Positions 1-11,866 of a DNA stretch of 64,000 nt are shown here, piece by piece (the first letter of the stretch is position 1; every line of letters begins with the position of its first letter). A program made the translations under genes and the position numbers. The notes under the pieces were generated by a model that saw only the letters and a list, made by a program, of their open reading frames with translations, did not search any database and had not been told where the DNA came from. The stretch is from Lutraria lutraria. Taxonomy: Eukaryota; Mollusca; Bivalvia; Venerida; Mactridae. The stretch spans positions 24,393,843 through 24,457,842 of the forward strand of contig OZ026838.1 of the NCBI GenBank assembly GCA_964023205.1, given 5' to 3'.

Positions 1-690
1 ACATGTAAGTGTAGATCCCATGGTTGACAGTACATGTATATGCAATGCACTGTGTCTGCATGTAAGTGTAGATCCCATGGTTGACAGTACATGTATATGC
101 AATGCACTGTGTCTGTATGTAAGTGTAGATCCCATGGTTGACAGTACATGTATATGCAATGCACTGTGTCTACATGTAAGTGTAGATCCCATGGTTGACA
201 GTACATGTATATGCAATGCACTGTGTCTACATGTAAGTGTAGATCCTATGGTTGATAATACATGTATATGCAATGCACTGTGTCTACATGTAAGTGTAGA
301 TCTTATGGTTGACAGTACATGTATATGCAATGCACTGTGTCTACATGTAAGTGTAGATCCCATGGTTGACAGTACATGTATATGCAATGCACTGTGTCTG
401 CATGTAAGTGTAGATCCCATGGTTGACAGTACATGTATATGCAATGCACTGTGTCTACATGTAAGTGTAGATCCCATGGTTGACAGTACATGTATATGCA
501 ATGCACTGTGTCTACATGTAAGTGTAGATCCCATGGTTGACAGTACATGTATATGCAATGCACTGTGTCTGCATGTAAGTGTAGATCCCATGGTTGACAG
601 TACATGTATATGCAATGCACTGTGTCTGCATGTAAGTGTAGATCCCATGGTTGACAGTACATGTATATGCAATGCACTGTAGCTACATGT
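1..690. repeat. 57-bp tandem repeat (minisatellite), about 12 copies
   Basis: A 57-base unit containing GTAGATCCCATGGTTGACAG and ATGCAATGCACTGTGTCT repeats head to tail from the window edge, with only scattered substitutions such as C/T in the ATCCCATGG part and G/A before CATGTAAGT. Since 57 is a multiple of 3 and the unit lacks stops in some frames, long open frames arise on both strands with a 19-residue repeat. These are a by-product of the period, not evidence of a protein. The array continues beyond base 1. Confidence 0.95.
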
Positions 691-1075
691 AAGTATAGAC
701 CTAGTGGTTGGCAGTACATGCAATGCACTGTACACTGTTTTGTGCTACACTATGCTGTAGATTCGGTGGTTGACAGTAACTATATGTGTATTGTGCTGTA
801 CCGTAGTGTAGATTTGTTGGGCAACTGTTACTGTATGTATATTGTGTGGTATCATAGTGCAGATTCTCTGGTTGAAAGAAACTGTATATGTATTGTGCTG
901 TATAATAGTGCAGATTCGTTGGTTGATAGAAACTGTATGTATACTGTGTTGTATCGTAGTGCATATTCGTTAGTTGACAGTACATGTATGTGCATTGCAC
1001 TGTACTATAGTGCAGATTCGTTGGTTGACAGTAACTGTACAATAGTTCATTCAGCGCATTTGATACCTGTATATT
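691..1075. repeat. Degenerate flank of the 57-bp minisatellite
   Basis: The right-hand edge of the array is decayed. Units of roughly 60-66 bases keep the 'GTGCAGATTCGTTGGTTGA' and 'TGTATTGTGCTGTA' signatures but are diverged from each other, unlike the near-identical units to the left. This is the usual pattern of a minisatellite homogenised in the centre and drifting at the edge. Open frames here are leftovers of the same period. Confidence 0.8.
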
Positions 1076-1090
1076 GTTATTCACACTGAA

Positions 1091-4000
1091 TTCATTAAAA
1101 TACTGCAATTGAAATACAATTTATATGCTAAGTAGATCCGCTTTTGTATAGTCATGTATGGACCATTCGCACTACGTTTGCATCAATCGATACTCACCGA
1201 TTTCATCGATTTAACTACTCAAGTAAATGAATAAAAACGTCAATTGAATTGACATTCTTTACAAAAGAAAAGTACTTCTTTTGTGTTTAAAATGGAACAA
1301 GATCCACATGTTCTGTCACATCATTGTTGTACAAGTCGTTTAAAAAGCATTTTGCTATTGAATTCGGCATAAAACATAATCAATTCATGAATAAATACAA
1401 AATGAATATTGAAAAAAAATCAGTAAACCGATTATACCTCATTCGTCTGTACTTATAACGCTGTCAACAGACACTAACCCAGACGAACATCGGCGTAAAA
1501 ATGCATTGTTTCAGGTTATCTGAACTACTCTCATTCCCCTGTGACCCTAGACTGTTTTGTTACGTCCGATGGAATGTGCATCCATTGTCTTAGTTTTCAA
1601 CCTTTTTTACACTTTTGATTTGAACTGATTAAGTAACTTATAATTCTTTGGGAGCTCATAAAAAACAAGAATAGACTTTGAACATAAAAGAGGTCAATGT
1701 GCAAAAGTAAAAGCGAAGTTTCAAATATACATGTACATAATTGCGCTGTATATCTCATAAACTAAGAGAACAAACCAAGACCAAAGGCTACACCAAAAAT
1801 ATGTGATAACAACCAAGATTAAAACAGGGTAAAGGTACCGGTGCTAGACATAACAGTAAATCTTGTTGGCTGAGAAATGGCAAATGGTGTAAGGAGAAAG
1901 GAGACTAGTATTATCTACCTGGAACCATCATACACTATGTATATCGCTCCCAGAATCTACTTAACGTAGAATGAACCCAATAAAAGTTTTGTACATCAAA
2001 TCATGATCATGGTCAGTTCGAACTTAGGTAATATGAATTGATTGTGAATGGTCCAAGACAAAAACTGTATAAGTATGAAAACCAAAGACGGAACGGTAAA
2101 GTCTACTTAACCTCGTAAGGACGGGCGGACGGACAAGGCAACCACAACAAGAATATGACAACGCGGTATAAAATATGGAAAATTCTGCTTTATGAGATGC
2201 TTTGTTCATACTGTCATTCTACATTCCTATATGCAATGGTTATATGGCTCCACAGAAGTAATGTACCTTTTCTTTCCTACTAAAATAATATTAATAATGA
2301 TCGATGGCCTATTTAGAACTATCCAGACTTTTCAATTATATGCGCGTGTTGGTTAAGCATACATGCCAATAGCATGACGGAGTCTAATTAGTATTAACTT
2401 AACATTGATAACCTATTATCTCAGTGATTGGATTGTTTGGGTATTCATTTCAAAAGATCAAAAGAAATACTTATTTACTATACTATAAAAATACTTATCT
2501 TTGTCAAAAATCTATTGTACGTAATGTCTGTTTAGTCGATGAGATAGATATTGACATTATGAAAACCATATAATAATGAACCGTACTGTTTTATCTGCAA
2601 ATGCATGTACTGAAAAAGCATGGTTGTAGCTACCCTTGACTGTGTCGATGCGTTAGATATTGACCGAATGAATACTATAAATAATTTTCTCTACTTTTTT
2701 GCCTGTTAATTTATGCATTTAGTCTGCTGTCAATGCATGTTTTGTAGGTTAATTTTTTTATACATCTTTTATGTATAGGGTTACAATCGATTAGAACGAT
2801 ATCGATAAATCAACGCTTTTTCTACCGATCCAGTGTCGTTACATACGCACTTGGATATGTCTACCTTTCAAATTATCGATATATTGGCAGAAAATACGGA
2901 TGACAATACAATTTTCAATACACAAATATTCGGTCGTCCTTCAAAATGCTTATTCAAATATCCAGCCATAAGCATCATCCTTGGCATTTCTTTTGTTTAA
3001 ACATGCAGGTAGTAAAACTAAATAACTAAAGATGATGCATATCATCATCATTCATGTTAACGTTTGGATTATTCCGAATAGTGGAAAAGTAAAAAAAAAT
3101 ATACATGAACATAATTATATATTCAAATCACTGTAACCTTTCAATGAAAAAGGGTCGTGGGTTCGAGCCCCACTACCGACCATGTCTCTTTATGTGAGGA
3201 AGTAGACAGTTGGCTTACGGAGGATGGGAGTCTAGTACTGGTTCGTCCCAAGAACGATGCTTAGAAGAACTGTCTGCCTCATATGACTCTGACTTTTGAA
3301 AAGGAACGTAAAACTCGATATAAACAAATTTACTTAGATGTATCTCATCGACGTATGCTACCATTGAACAAATCATCTAACTACATGTACTTACATTCAT
3401 TCAAAATTGAAATCGTTTTATCTGGGACTAACATATTGTATTGTGTACTGCTGATCCTAGGTTTGATATTGATTAGATAGTGAGAAATTAGAACAATCGT
3501 GTTATCGTTTCCCGCTAGATTTAAATCTTATCACAGTAGGCATAACGGACCTCTGGCAGTAAAATTTTATTTAAACACCAGAATTTAATGAAAATAACAA
3601 TCAATGGAAAATAAATGGCATTGAATACGACCTGTCCAACTGATTTATATACACTGTAGTAATGTACTGTTATAATTATGAATATCTATGATTATTATTA
3701 AAACAAAGTACTGAAAGAACTATCGGAAGGTGATATTTCCATACTAATAAAAAAGAGATATGTACCTCTATTGTTCGTACCCATGAAAATATTTTAACAT
3801 TTACATTAAAGGACCGACTTAACATTTATACATAATGTCAAGATAATGTCAAAAAGCATTTTTTGAAACATATACACCAATGATAGATTATTGCAAAAGA
3901 ATGCATATACATATGTCTGTATAGAGAAATTAACAATTTTCAGTGCCTGGAAATAGGATATGCAAAACAACAAAACTTTGGCACGCTATTGCATTATCAT

Positions 4001-5050
4001 ACATAACTGAGGATTGGCATATTGTCATGTATTTTCACCATCATACACTTTTTATTTTCTATGCGGTTTTCCTGTGCGACAAATTATGACTGTTATTATG
4101 TAGACGTATAAATATCAGTGTTCCAAGTCATGCCATAGGAAAGTGATTCAAGGATCACCTTCCAAAATTAATTAACATCACGTCATAGGTCTTTTATGTA
4201 TATTTTAATTCTATGTATATTTTAAAATATATTATGCAAAGTAGAGTCTGTATTCGAAACCGGTTGGCAATTTTAAAATTATATCGAAAACAATTATGTG
4301 ATGTTAATTATATCTTTTATACATATATTGTATAGGTCTTTTTTGTTATCAATTCACTTGACTCAACACGATCTTTGACATAATATATATAATGCATATA
4401 TCTGTTGAACGGTGTCGAATTCTGTGACATTTTAAGTAATGTTGGGTTTAATTATGGTGTTAAATTAATGTAGAATTTATATTACATTTATACCATTACA
4501 GATCCGTTTCAGCAATACTGCCTGTTGATGGGCCGTTTTGAATACCATTGTAAGCAACAATTTTATAGATATTTGGAAAATGAAAGATAGTTTTACATTG
4601 CTTTCCTTAGCCGTCACTCGTTCTGCGCATATTATTTATCTAAGTAAGTTTCCATGAGTACTTTCAGTACTTTGATTGTATAATGTTCGCTTCGTTCAAA
4701 ACATGCAGTTGTATTTAGATAATAGGCCTACAACTACCTGGTTCAAAAGCATTTTATATATTGTTTTTAGATAAGAATCATATATATTTTTACATTTACT
4801 AAAAGCTTAGCCATTTTTAATTTGATCAGGTAGTTTTATTGACTCAGTAATTTACAAAAATCGATTGAGGCATAACAACATAAAATAATCAATTATGAAA
4901 CATTAACATGAGTCCGGTTTGGTAATGAACTTTATTCTAGCCCGTGTTATACTCTTTAAATTAGAGGTAATAAATCGCGATCAGTGCTACTCTTCAATAT
5001 TTTCTGCGCTGTGCACGAAATCAATTATCAAGAAAGCAGTGTAGAATGTC
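1091..5050. other. Intergenic region, no gene recognised
   Basis: About 4 kb of AT-rich sequence between the minisatellite and the dioxygenase gene. I found no spliced coding pattern on either strand; the open frames are short and have no family features. It holds a tRNA-derived SINE (3150-3345) and, at about 4600-4700, a fragment of a dispersed element with the signature GAGTACTTTCAGTACTTTGA, which recurs at about 18900-18950, 36240-36390 (inverted) and 55570-55740. The promoter of the dioxygenase should lie near 4900-5050; no clear TATA box could be assigned. Confidence 0.6.
3150..3345 (+). repeat. tRNA-derived SINE (family with TTACGGAGGATGGGAGTC body)
   Basis: A B-box-like GGGTTCGAGCCCC at about 3161-3173 is followed by a body containing GTGAGGAAGTAGACAGTTGG, CTTACGGAGGATGGGAGTCT and GACTCTGACTTTTGAAAAGG. 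The body recurs at 29998-30118 in an intron of the lipoprotein gene, showing a dispersed element. The tRNA-like head plus unrelated tail argues for a SINE rather than a functional tRNA gene. Confidence 0.75.
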
Positions 5051-8000
5051 ATGTTTTTAACTCTGTCCAAACTACCATTCTTTGTAGTTCCACACACGAA
5101 GCTGCTTTGTCGCTGTGCCAAAATTAATGCATCAAGTGTGTTTACTTCTAAACGACTTACAATGGCTGAAAGTGAAAGTATGAATTATTCACCGGCGCCA
5201 ATAGGAGTTGAAATCAGAGGGGTCGATCTTAACCAAGAAATTCCACAAAGTCTGATAGAACAATTCAAACGTGATATACACAAGCACCGACTTCTTATTT
5301 TCAAAAATCAAGGTGTTGTCAGTGGAAAACGACATGTTGAAATAAGCAAATGGTTTGGAAGCCTGGAATCAACGTTTTACAAGCATCCGAAATCTCCAGA
5401 CCCTGATGTTTTTCGGGTTTCAAATATTCGTGAAGAGGGATGTACAAATGTTGGTAGAACTGGTTGGCATATTGATGGGAGTTTCATGGCAAAACCATTT
5501 GCATTTGCTATATATCACATGGTTTCAATCCCTCAAAATGGTGATACAGGTGAGTTCCAAACACCAAATTGATAATTTGGCTGCTCATATGTGGTATATT
5601 TCTGATTCAGACATGATTAATGGGGTCATTTTCTTTTTGCAAAAGCCTTGCATAAAATTCAGAAACTCATGATTTAATTCAGGGCTCTCATTTCAATGAT
5701 TTGACGTTTTTTGGGGCCGAAATTCGGCCCCATTCCCCTCCTGACCTAACATAACATACTTTTTCCTCCTATTTTTTATAAAAATTCCCCCCCCCCCCCC
5801 CCCAAAAAAAAATAAATGGCTTTGATTAAATGTATATTAATGCACTGTATGAAATATATTTGAATACAGCTGTTTTAAGCTTAAACTGTTTATTGCAGGG
5901 TTATAAGGCAGTTGAAAAAATCCCCTGAAATTCCCCTTGTCCTCAAAATGAGGTGAAATTCCCCTACCTGAGGGCCCTGAGAGTCATAATCATGTGATAA
6001 ACTTTATTGATAAGGATATTATATGTATTACAATACTGCACCAACAATGGCTTTTTACATATTGTGTAAAAAGCCATTATTGGTGCAGTATTGGTAGTTT
6101 TGTATTGATTAAAGTTTGTATTTTTCAGCGTTTGTACCACTCAATGAACTGGTTGAAAGCTTGTCTCCTGAAACGAGAGCCAGATGGGACAGATTATGGA
6201 TGTTACCTGACAGAAGAGATAAAACGCTTCATCCTTTAATCTATCCCCATCCTGTTACAAAACTACCTGTAAGTTGTCAATTTTGACATTTTTACGCCTT
6301 TCACTAAAATTTGTAGAATAAGGGATATACTGCTTTGCACATGTATGTCTGTCCATAACCAAACCTTGTCCAGGCAATAAATAAAGAACTACTTGGCTGA
6401 ATGCTCATTAGATTTGGTTTAGAGTTTGATCATCACATGTAGATGACCCCTATCTATTTTTAGGTCAGTAGGCGTATGTGATTCACAAACACTTATTGTT
6501 ACACTTATGTTTTATATGAATTATCAAGCAGAATCTTAATCTTATATGTCATTAATAAAATTGTATGTGATCAATCAGCATCTTATATTGTATAATGTGT
6601 AAACTAGATAATTCAAGTTTGATATTCACGACAATGTCACTGTTTCTGTCAGTTTTAAATTTCAAGTGTCATTAGTGAGCCATAACTTTTGGGATTATTA
6701 AGAAATTTTAGGGGTCATGGTCCTGAAAGTGAAATGGATTTCAGAGAATAACAAGAGAAATTCACAACTTCTATTGACTATGAACATTTCTGCAAAATAA
6801 CCTCCAAGGTTTGGGTCGCACGATACTGGGGTCTATTTTGAAACAACCGCTCTGTAACTTTATCACTCCTTCATGGATTTCAAATTTGCTTTGCAGAAAT
6901 GTTCATAGTACTGAAATGATGTGTCATGCGCTATACCCAGGTCCATACCTCCAAGGTCAAGGTCACACTTAGAGGTAAAAGGTCAAAACTGAAATCACAT
7001 ATTTTGGGATAAAATATATTTACAAAAAAAAGTTAAGCATTTCACTCCCCACTCTTTAGATTACTTCCCACCGAAGATATTACAATCAACAACTACCTAC
7101 CTCCAACTTTCATTCATTGCCTATGAGTTTCTTCTGAAAATGTTAATTTGCCATCCTTAACTCAGGCCAGTTAATGCTTTGGGGGCATTGTCACATCCTG
7201 TGACAAGCCTTGTTTAATTTCAGTATTTGCATTAAATATTATTCAAAAGGCTATATGTATACAGTCAAACCTGTGAACAACGGCCACTCTTTGGAAAGAC
7301 AAAATGTGGGCTTTATTGACAGGTGGTCATTTATACGGAGGTCATTTTTAAATAATCAATGATTGTTTTTTTAAAAGAATGGCCTGTATCCATAGGGTGA
7401 CCTTTATTTGAAGGCGACCGCTAACACAGGTTTGACTGTACATTATTGTTTTCATTTGATTTGTTGGACAGCTATTATCTATTTCCCAGACATTATGTTT
7501 TCATCTTGGTATGACATCTGCTTTTGTTATGGATGCTGAAACTGATCCAAGAGTTGCTGATCATGAGGAAGATGTAAAAATTCTACAAGAAATACATAAT
7601 GAAATAGTCAAAGATAATAGGCGACTCGTCTATTCACATAAGGTATTTTTTGGTTAAAATTCATAGATCTCTGTTTGACTCTATGTAGACTTTGAGGTTA
7701 AATTTTCATGGTGCAGAATTATAATGTCATGACTCTTGTTAGTCGTATATGTAATTTTATAAATACCACATAAAATGTTTTGTTAAATTACTACTAAGTC
7801 ACTGATCATCCTAGATACTTAGTAGTCCTATCAATATAGAATGACCCCAACCTGTTCTTTATTTCATATGATGTGAAACGTTTCATATACTGATATTGTA
7901 ATGACCTTTGTCTGCAATTAATTTCTATAAAGTTTTGATATGTTCAAAGTTCACATCAAATTCAATATAAAGCTTCCATGTATTTACTTTATTTCCAGTG

Positions 8001-8142
8001 GGAAGAAGGGGATTTTATAATATCTGACAATCTTGCTGTTGGCCATGAAGCTACACCTGAAAGTCAGTATTCAAAGGAGGAAATTGGTGTTCGAATCTTG
8101 CATAGGACTACCATTGCTGGAACAAATGTGCCAAGCAAATAA
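5051..8142 (+). CDS. TauD/TfdA-family Fe(II)/2-oxoglutarate-dependent dioxygenase, 4 exons, 317 aa
   Basis: Exons are 5051-5549, 6129-6268, 7472-7642 and 7999-8142. All junctions are GT-AG and phases agree, giving 317 residues and stop TAA. The family oxidises small substrates such as sulfonates or aryloxy acids with O2 and 2-oxoglutarate. The iron-ligand HxD motif is seen as W-H140-I-D142 (exon 1). The distal His is H286 (context AVGHEAT) and the 2-oxoglutarate Arg is R306 (context ILHRTTIAG), both in exon 4. The typical NGDT turn (to T166) ends exon 1, and the HPL..PHP..K block is in exon 2. Length suits a TauD domain (about 280 aa) plus an N-terminal extension. Residues 1-37 are rich in hydrophobic and basic residues and lack acidic ones, so they could be a mitochondrial presequence; an in-frame ATG at 5162 would give a short form without it. 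The substrate cannot be told from sequence. It is not the carnitine-pathway TMLHE/BBOX architecture. Confidence 0.92.
5690..5985. repeat. Non-autonomous element with CAGGGCTCTCA-type ends, in dioxygenase intron 1
   Basis: The stretch opens with TTCAGGGCTCTCATTTC and closes with CTGAGGGCCCTGAGAGTC, an imperfect inverted pair. It contains GGGGCCGAAATTCGGCCCC (a short palindrome), a C tract of about 16 at 5788-5803 and several AAATTCCCC repeats. Related material (GAAATTCGG, AAAATTCCCAATCCC, poly-C) lies at about 30890-31200. Probably a hAT-like MITE; the superfamily is inferred from the CAGGG tip only. Confidence 0.55.
6031..6093. other. Near-perfect 29-bp stem-loop in dioxygenase intron 1
   Basis: The left arm 6031-6059 (starts CAATACTGCACC) pairs with 6065-6093 (ends GGTGCAGTATTG) at 28 of 29 positions around a 5-base loop. 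The one mismatch is C opposite A on the plus strand, which becomes a G-U wobble on the minus strand, so a minus-strand RNA could pair fully. It could be a pre-miRNA-like hairpin or a small palindromic element. No function is shown. Confidence 0.8.
6600..7200 (+). repeat. Dispersed 'AAGGTCAAGGTCAC' repeat, in dioxygenase intron 2
   Basis: Contains CTGTAACTTTATCACTCCTT, GATTTCAAATTTGCTTTGC, CCTCCAAGGTCAAGGTCACA and a closing GGGGGCATTGTCACATCCTG. The same phrases recur in diverged form at about 10490-10830 and 44110-44300 in this window, so it is a dispersed repeat. No coding frame is open through it. Confidence 0.6.
7261..7440. mobile_element. MITE family B, full copy (TIR ACAGTCAAACCTGTG)
   Basis: Begins ACAGTCAAACCTGTG and ends CACAGGTTTGACTGTA: perfect terminal inverted repeats of about 15 bases around a 180-bp palindromic body with GGCCACC/GGTGACC motifs. 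A CAGT tip next to TA suggests mobilisation by a Tc1/mariner transposase. Sits in dioxygenase intron 2. Confidence 0.85.
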
Positions 8143-8840
8143 TTGTCTTACATCTTTGTTGTTAAGAGTGTGCTCATAATTAAGTGTTTCCATTATTCTG
8201 TGATAGCTTAGGCTTGTTGCCAACTGTTTAGTGTGTTTCAATGTTTTCCACTATTTAACCATACATGTTGGGTGATGACTGTTCAATGTTGCAAGACCCT
8301 TGATGCACTGTTATTATGCCTGTCAAACTTTAAGTGTATGATTCTTTTGCATTTTGTAAATTTCAATCTAGATCTATCCCGTTTTAGCTGATGTATGTAT
8401 GTGTGAAGGATATTTGACAAAATGCTGAGTTTTGTTCACTGTGTATGACAGTGAGTATGACATTTGGTGAGGAATTGTTCGGAGCGTTGTTGATAATTTT
8501 TTCTTTGCATATGCTGGCATATAGCTTGTTATTGTTATAGTTTTTACTTTGTTTCATGTTAGTTTTATACAAATACAGTTATTTTGACTGATTATATTTT
8601 ACACTGAATTCAACAGTGTTAGAATTGTATAACATACTGTTAAAAATGGTTTCACTAAAACTATTTACTATCAATATAATGTAAATGATATTCGTGTAAC
8701 TGATGAGACTTTATTATGAATTATTAAGAAAACAACACAGGTGTCGATGAAAAAGATGACAAACTTCTTTAAAAACATTGCATTTATCCCAAAGTTTATT
8801 TTACTCTATGTCTATGCATTAATTGTGTATTTTATAATTA

Positions 8841-9085
8841 TGGGGCCTTTTTGGTCGAGTGGTATATAAATGATCTCTCTCTGGTAATCACTGGCTCCTC
8901 ACAGCTGTGAGATCAAATCCCAGTCCCAGCTGGGACCAAGTTTCACATGTGAGGAAACTGTTCAGCCAGCATACAGGAGGTTGTTGGTTCTAAGTAAGGT
9001 ATATCTGGGGTCTTTCTCCTCTGTTGAGGATGGCATTGTTGTTTAATGACCTTAGCTGTTGGTACAATGTAAAACCCCAATTAAA
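8841..9085 (+). repeat. tRNA-derived SINE
   Basis: The head GGTCGAGTGGT (A-box-like) and GAGATCAAATCCC (B-box-like) are followed by CACATGTGAGGAAACTGTTC, a GGAGGTTGTTGGTTCTA segment, and GTTTAATGACC before an A-rich end. The same layout occurs at 45053-45295 (+) and 50465-50690 (-). Too diverged in the stems to be a working tRNA. Confidence 0.7.
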
Positions 9086-10904
9086 AAAATATATTGTATC
9101 ATTAGTGTTGTCAGTATGAGTGATGATATAAGAAGGTTGTCAGTTGCTCAACCACAAGTGTAGGGTAAGGGAGACAACCACATACTACAAATTAATATAT
9201 AAATAACATAAAACCACATTATCTCAAGGAGTCATTGGACCAGACTAAATGCTTGAGATAAACCAGGTGCTTGTTATAACTGAGTTTTATTTGTCGAATG
9301 AAAAATCGACACATAATGAACATGGAAATTTATATACAACTAAGAACAAAAAATGACCGGACTTCAAGATCTTCACGACATAAGCCAAGTGCTTGTTATA
9401 TTAATGCTCCTAATGAATAGGTTTCACTGTAGTATACACTGAGCCAAATTTTTAAAAGTCCACCTTGTATTTTATAGGGCTGGATGATAATCATTTAACA
9501 CACTTGATTGATTGCCAAATGTACTTCTGATGTATCCAAGTATGATATGACTTTGTGCATTAATTAGCAAACTTATGCATTGTATCCCTTTGGACTGTAC
9601 ATGTATAATCCATATTCATCAATAATTTGTTACTACATTCAACTTGCTCTTTATTTTAGATTATATGTTCTTATGTATTCCTTTTATAGTCTAATAATGA
9701 TTTTTCCGAGTGAAGATTTGATTTGCATGTATACTGGTATTTGAAATGATGCTTGTTGTATTATTCTTAATACTGCATTAAAAATTAGAATTTCCAAGAA
9801 GACTTGTTTTTAATCGTGGTGAGGACTTGCACGTCTCAGCTGCACTATTTGTACTTTAATTAGTGTGCTGTCCCACTTTGTACCTATATTTATTCAAGCC
9901 TGCATATTGTATGTTATCTTTGTCTCAAGTGAGTAACTACATTTGATACAGTAACTGAATGATTTTGTCTGAACTTAAAACTCTTGATTGCTAAATGATT
10001 CATGCTGAATCAGTTTGTCTTAGTTGGATAATCAACCAATGACAAGGTTACATTTTGAGATTTTATCCTATTCATTTTTTTACCATTTTCTTGGCTAAAA
10101 CAATATTAGTTTAATTAACATAATTACATTGTAAACATGCTTACTGTACTCACTTGACCATGGTTCGTCTAAGGTGAAGATTTTGTTATCAGTTAGTTTG
10201 CTGTAAACTGAATCGTTGCTATCAGTTATTTTATCAGTATTAATCTCCCAATGTCAGGTTAAATGTATTGGTGAGAAAATATTATAAACTGACACATAAC
10301 AGCTCAATTTTGATAACAAGGTGTATATATTATTTTTCAATGACTTTGTTTATCCATCATCAAGATTTATATTGAATTACAAAAAATGTTTAAGACAGTC
10401 TGCCAAAAGAAGGCTTATGATTGGATTTCTACAGAAGCAAGTGTTTTCAGTATAACAGCCTAACAACAAAAACACCTAACAAAAGTATGGGAGCCATGTC
10501 GCCAGAGCAATGGTCAAGGTCACAGTGGCCCATTGAACTTTGCACTTGTATGTATTACTTAATAAGTAGGACTTCACTAACTGTCATAGGATTTCAAAAT
10601 TGTTAAGCAAAAATAATCACCATATTGAGATGATGTGTCATATCTATGAACTGTATCGCTGGCTCAAAGGTCAAGGTTACAATGGGTCAATGACATTTTG
10701 AAATTAACTTGCATTTACTTCAGGAGTATGGAGATTAACTAAATCATGTCTGGCTCAAAGCTCTATTCTGTCTTAAGAGTTTTTGTTCCATTTGTAAAAT
10801 ACCATTCATCAGATGACACATACACTTCGCTGTCTTCACATTACATAATGAAACACATATGAACACACTTATAATCTTTCGATATATGCATGACTGTTTG
10901 TATA

Positions 10905-11085
10905 CAGTACAACCCCTTCAGAGCGGCCCTCTCTTGAGCAACAACTTCCCTTCAACAACAGCATGATAGTTACCCACTGCATTATTTAACAATTAATATA
11001 ACCTCTCTAGAGCAACAACTTCTCAACAACAACATAATGTTAATGTTCCAAAAGGTGTTGCCATGGAGAGGTTGGTCTGGAACAG
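10905..11085. mobile_element. MITE family C copy
   Basis: Starts with ACAGTACAACCCCTTCAGAG and ends CCATGGAGAGGTTGGTCTGG, an imperfect inverted repeat. Internal signatures CTCTTGAGCAACAACTTCCC and TTCAACAACAGCATGAT are shared with 21799-21980, 38887-39063 (inverted) and 43483-43660. Non-autonomous. Confidence 0.75.
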
Positions 11086-11204
11086 ACAGAAAAAAACATG
11101 GTAACATTATGACATGCAAGTAACATGACATTTTATATTTATATTCATGCAAATTTCATGCATAACTTTTAACTAATTACAGTAAGAGAACAGATAATAT
11201 TTAT

Positions 11205-11288
11205 TCCTGGTTCTCCTGTATCTTCCCTTTCTCTATTTTCCTGTGTGGCTCTGAAATGACTAAAGCGGGCCATTAAACAACAGATAAA
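11205..11288 (+). repeat. SINE tail fragment
   Basis: Contains TGGTTCTCCTGTATCTTCCC, GGCTCTGAAATGACT and GGCCATTAAACAACAGAT, the tail shared by the SINEs at 27513-27832, 34139-34340 and 48787-49005. Only the 3' part is present. Confidence 0.7.
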
Positions 11289-11866
11289 TCAAAAATGGTC
11301 ATGAATTGGTTTCAATGTGCTAGTGGTTGTTGACATAATTACAGCAATAAGACCACTATCTAACCAAAACCTCTTCACTTTTAGTTATCTGTGGACTCTG
11401 GCTGCTGATAAAAATCTCTTCTTATCCCATTAAGGCTACACATATTGTGTAACTGTTTGCAAGCACCATAACATTATTTCTTCTTCAACTCTTTTTTAAG
11501 TGTTTTGGTCTGGCTGCTACCTTTCATAGGCTGTTAACGAATTGAGAATTACATCAGAATTTCAAATTTTAGGTATAAAATTCATATAACTAATTAATTA
11601 CTATTGAAACAGACTGTAACAGTTTTTGAATCAATTATCAAACTAATTGATAAAATATAATGGCCTTCTCCTTCCATAATCAGGTTATAGCATTGACTGA
11701 AAAGATAGTGACCTGCAGTCGAATACGTAACTGTTCATCATTTGGACAAGCATATGAAAGATGAAGACACTTGCATGGATTTTACAATATTTGTTAAAAT
11801 AATTAGTGTGTGTAGTAAATTTTTCGAAAAAAACATTCTGAAGTTGCTTGATTCATTTATATCACA

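Larger units (their letters stand above)
8143..11866. other. Intergenic region between dioxygenase and lipoprotein genes
   Basis: No coding exon was recognised. The first part should be the dioxygenase 3' UTR; an ATTAAA at about 9778-9783 is one possible poly(A) signal, but it is 1.6 kb past the stop. The region carries a SINE (8841-9085), a GTCAAGGTCACAG repeat fragment (about 10490-10830), a family C MITE (10905-11085) and a SINE tail (11205-11288). The promoter and any 5' UTR of the lipoprotein gene must lie here; I could not place its start site. Confidence 0.6.

Noticed and set aside
20..682. 220-codon open frame with a perfect 19-residue repeat
   Set aside because: It follows exactly from a 57-bp tandem repeat; both strands are open; no start context, splice sites or family features.
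3150..3185. Possible tRNA gene (GGGTTCGAGCCCC)
   Set aside because: Only the B-box/T-arm side is tRNA-like; no acceptor stem closes, and the downstream body recurs elsewhere as a SINE.
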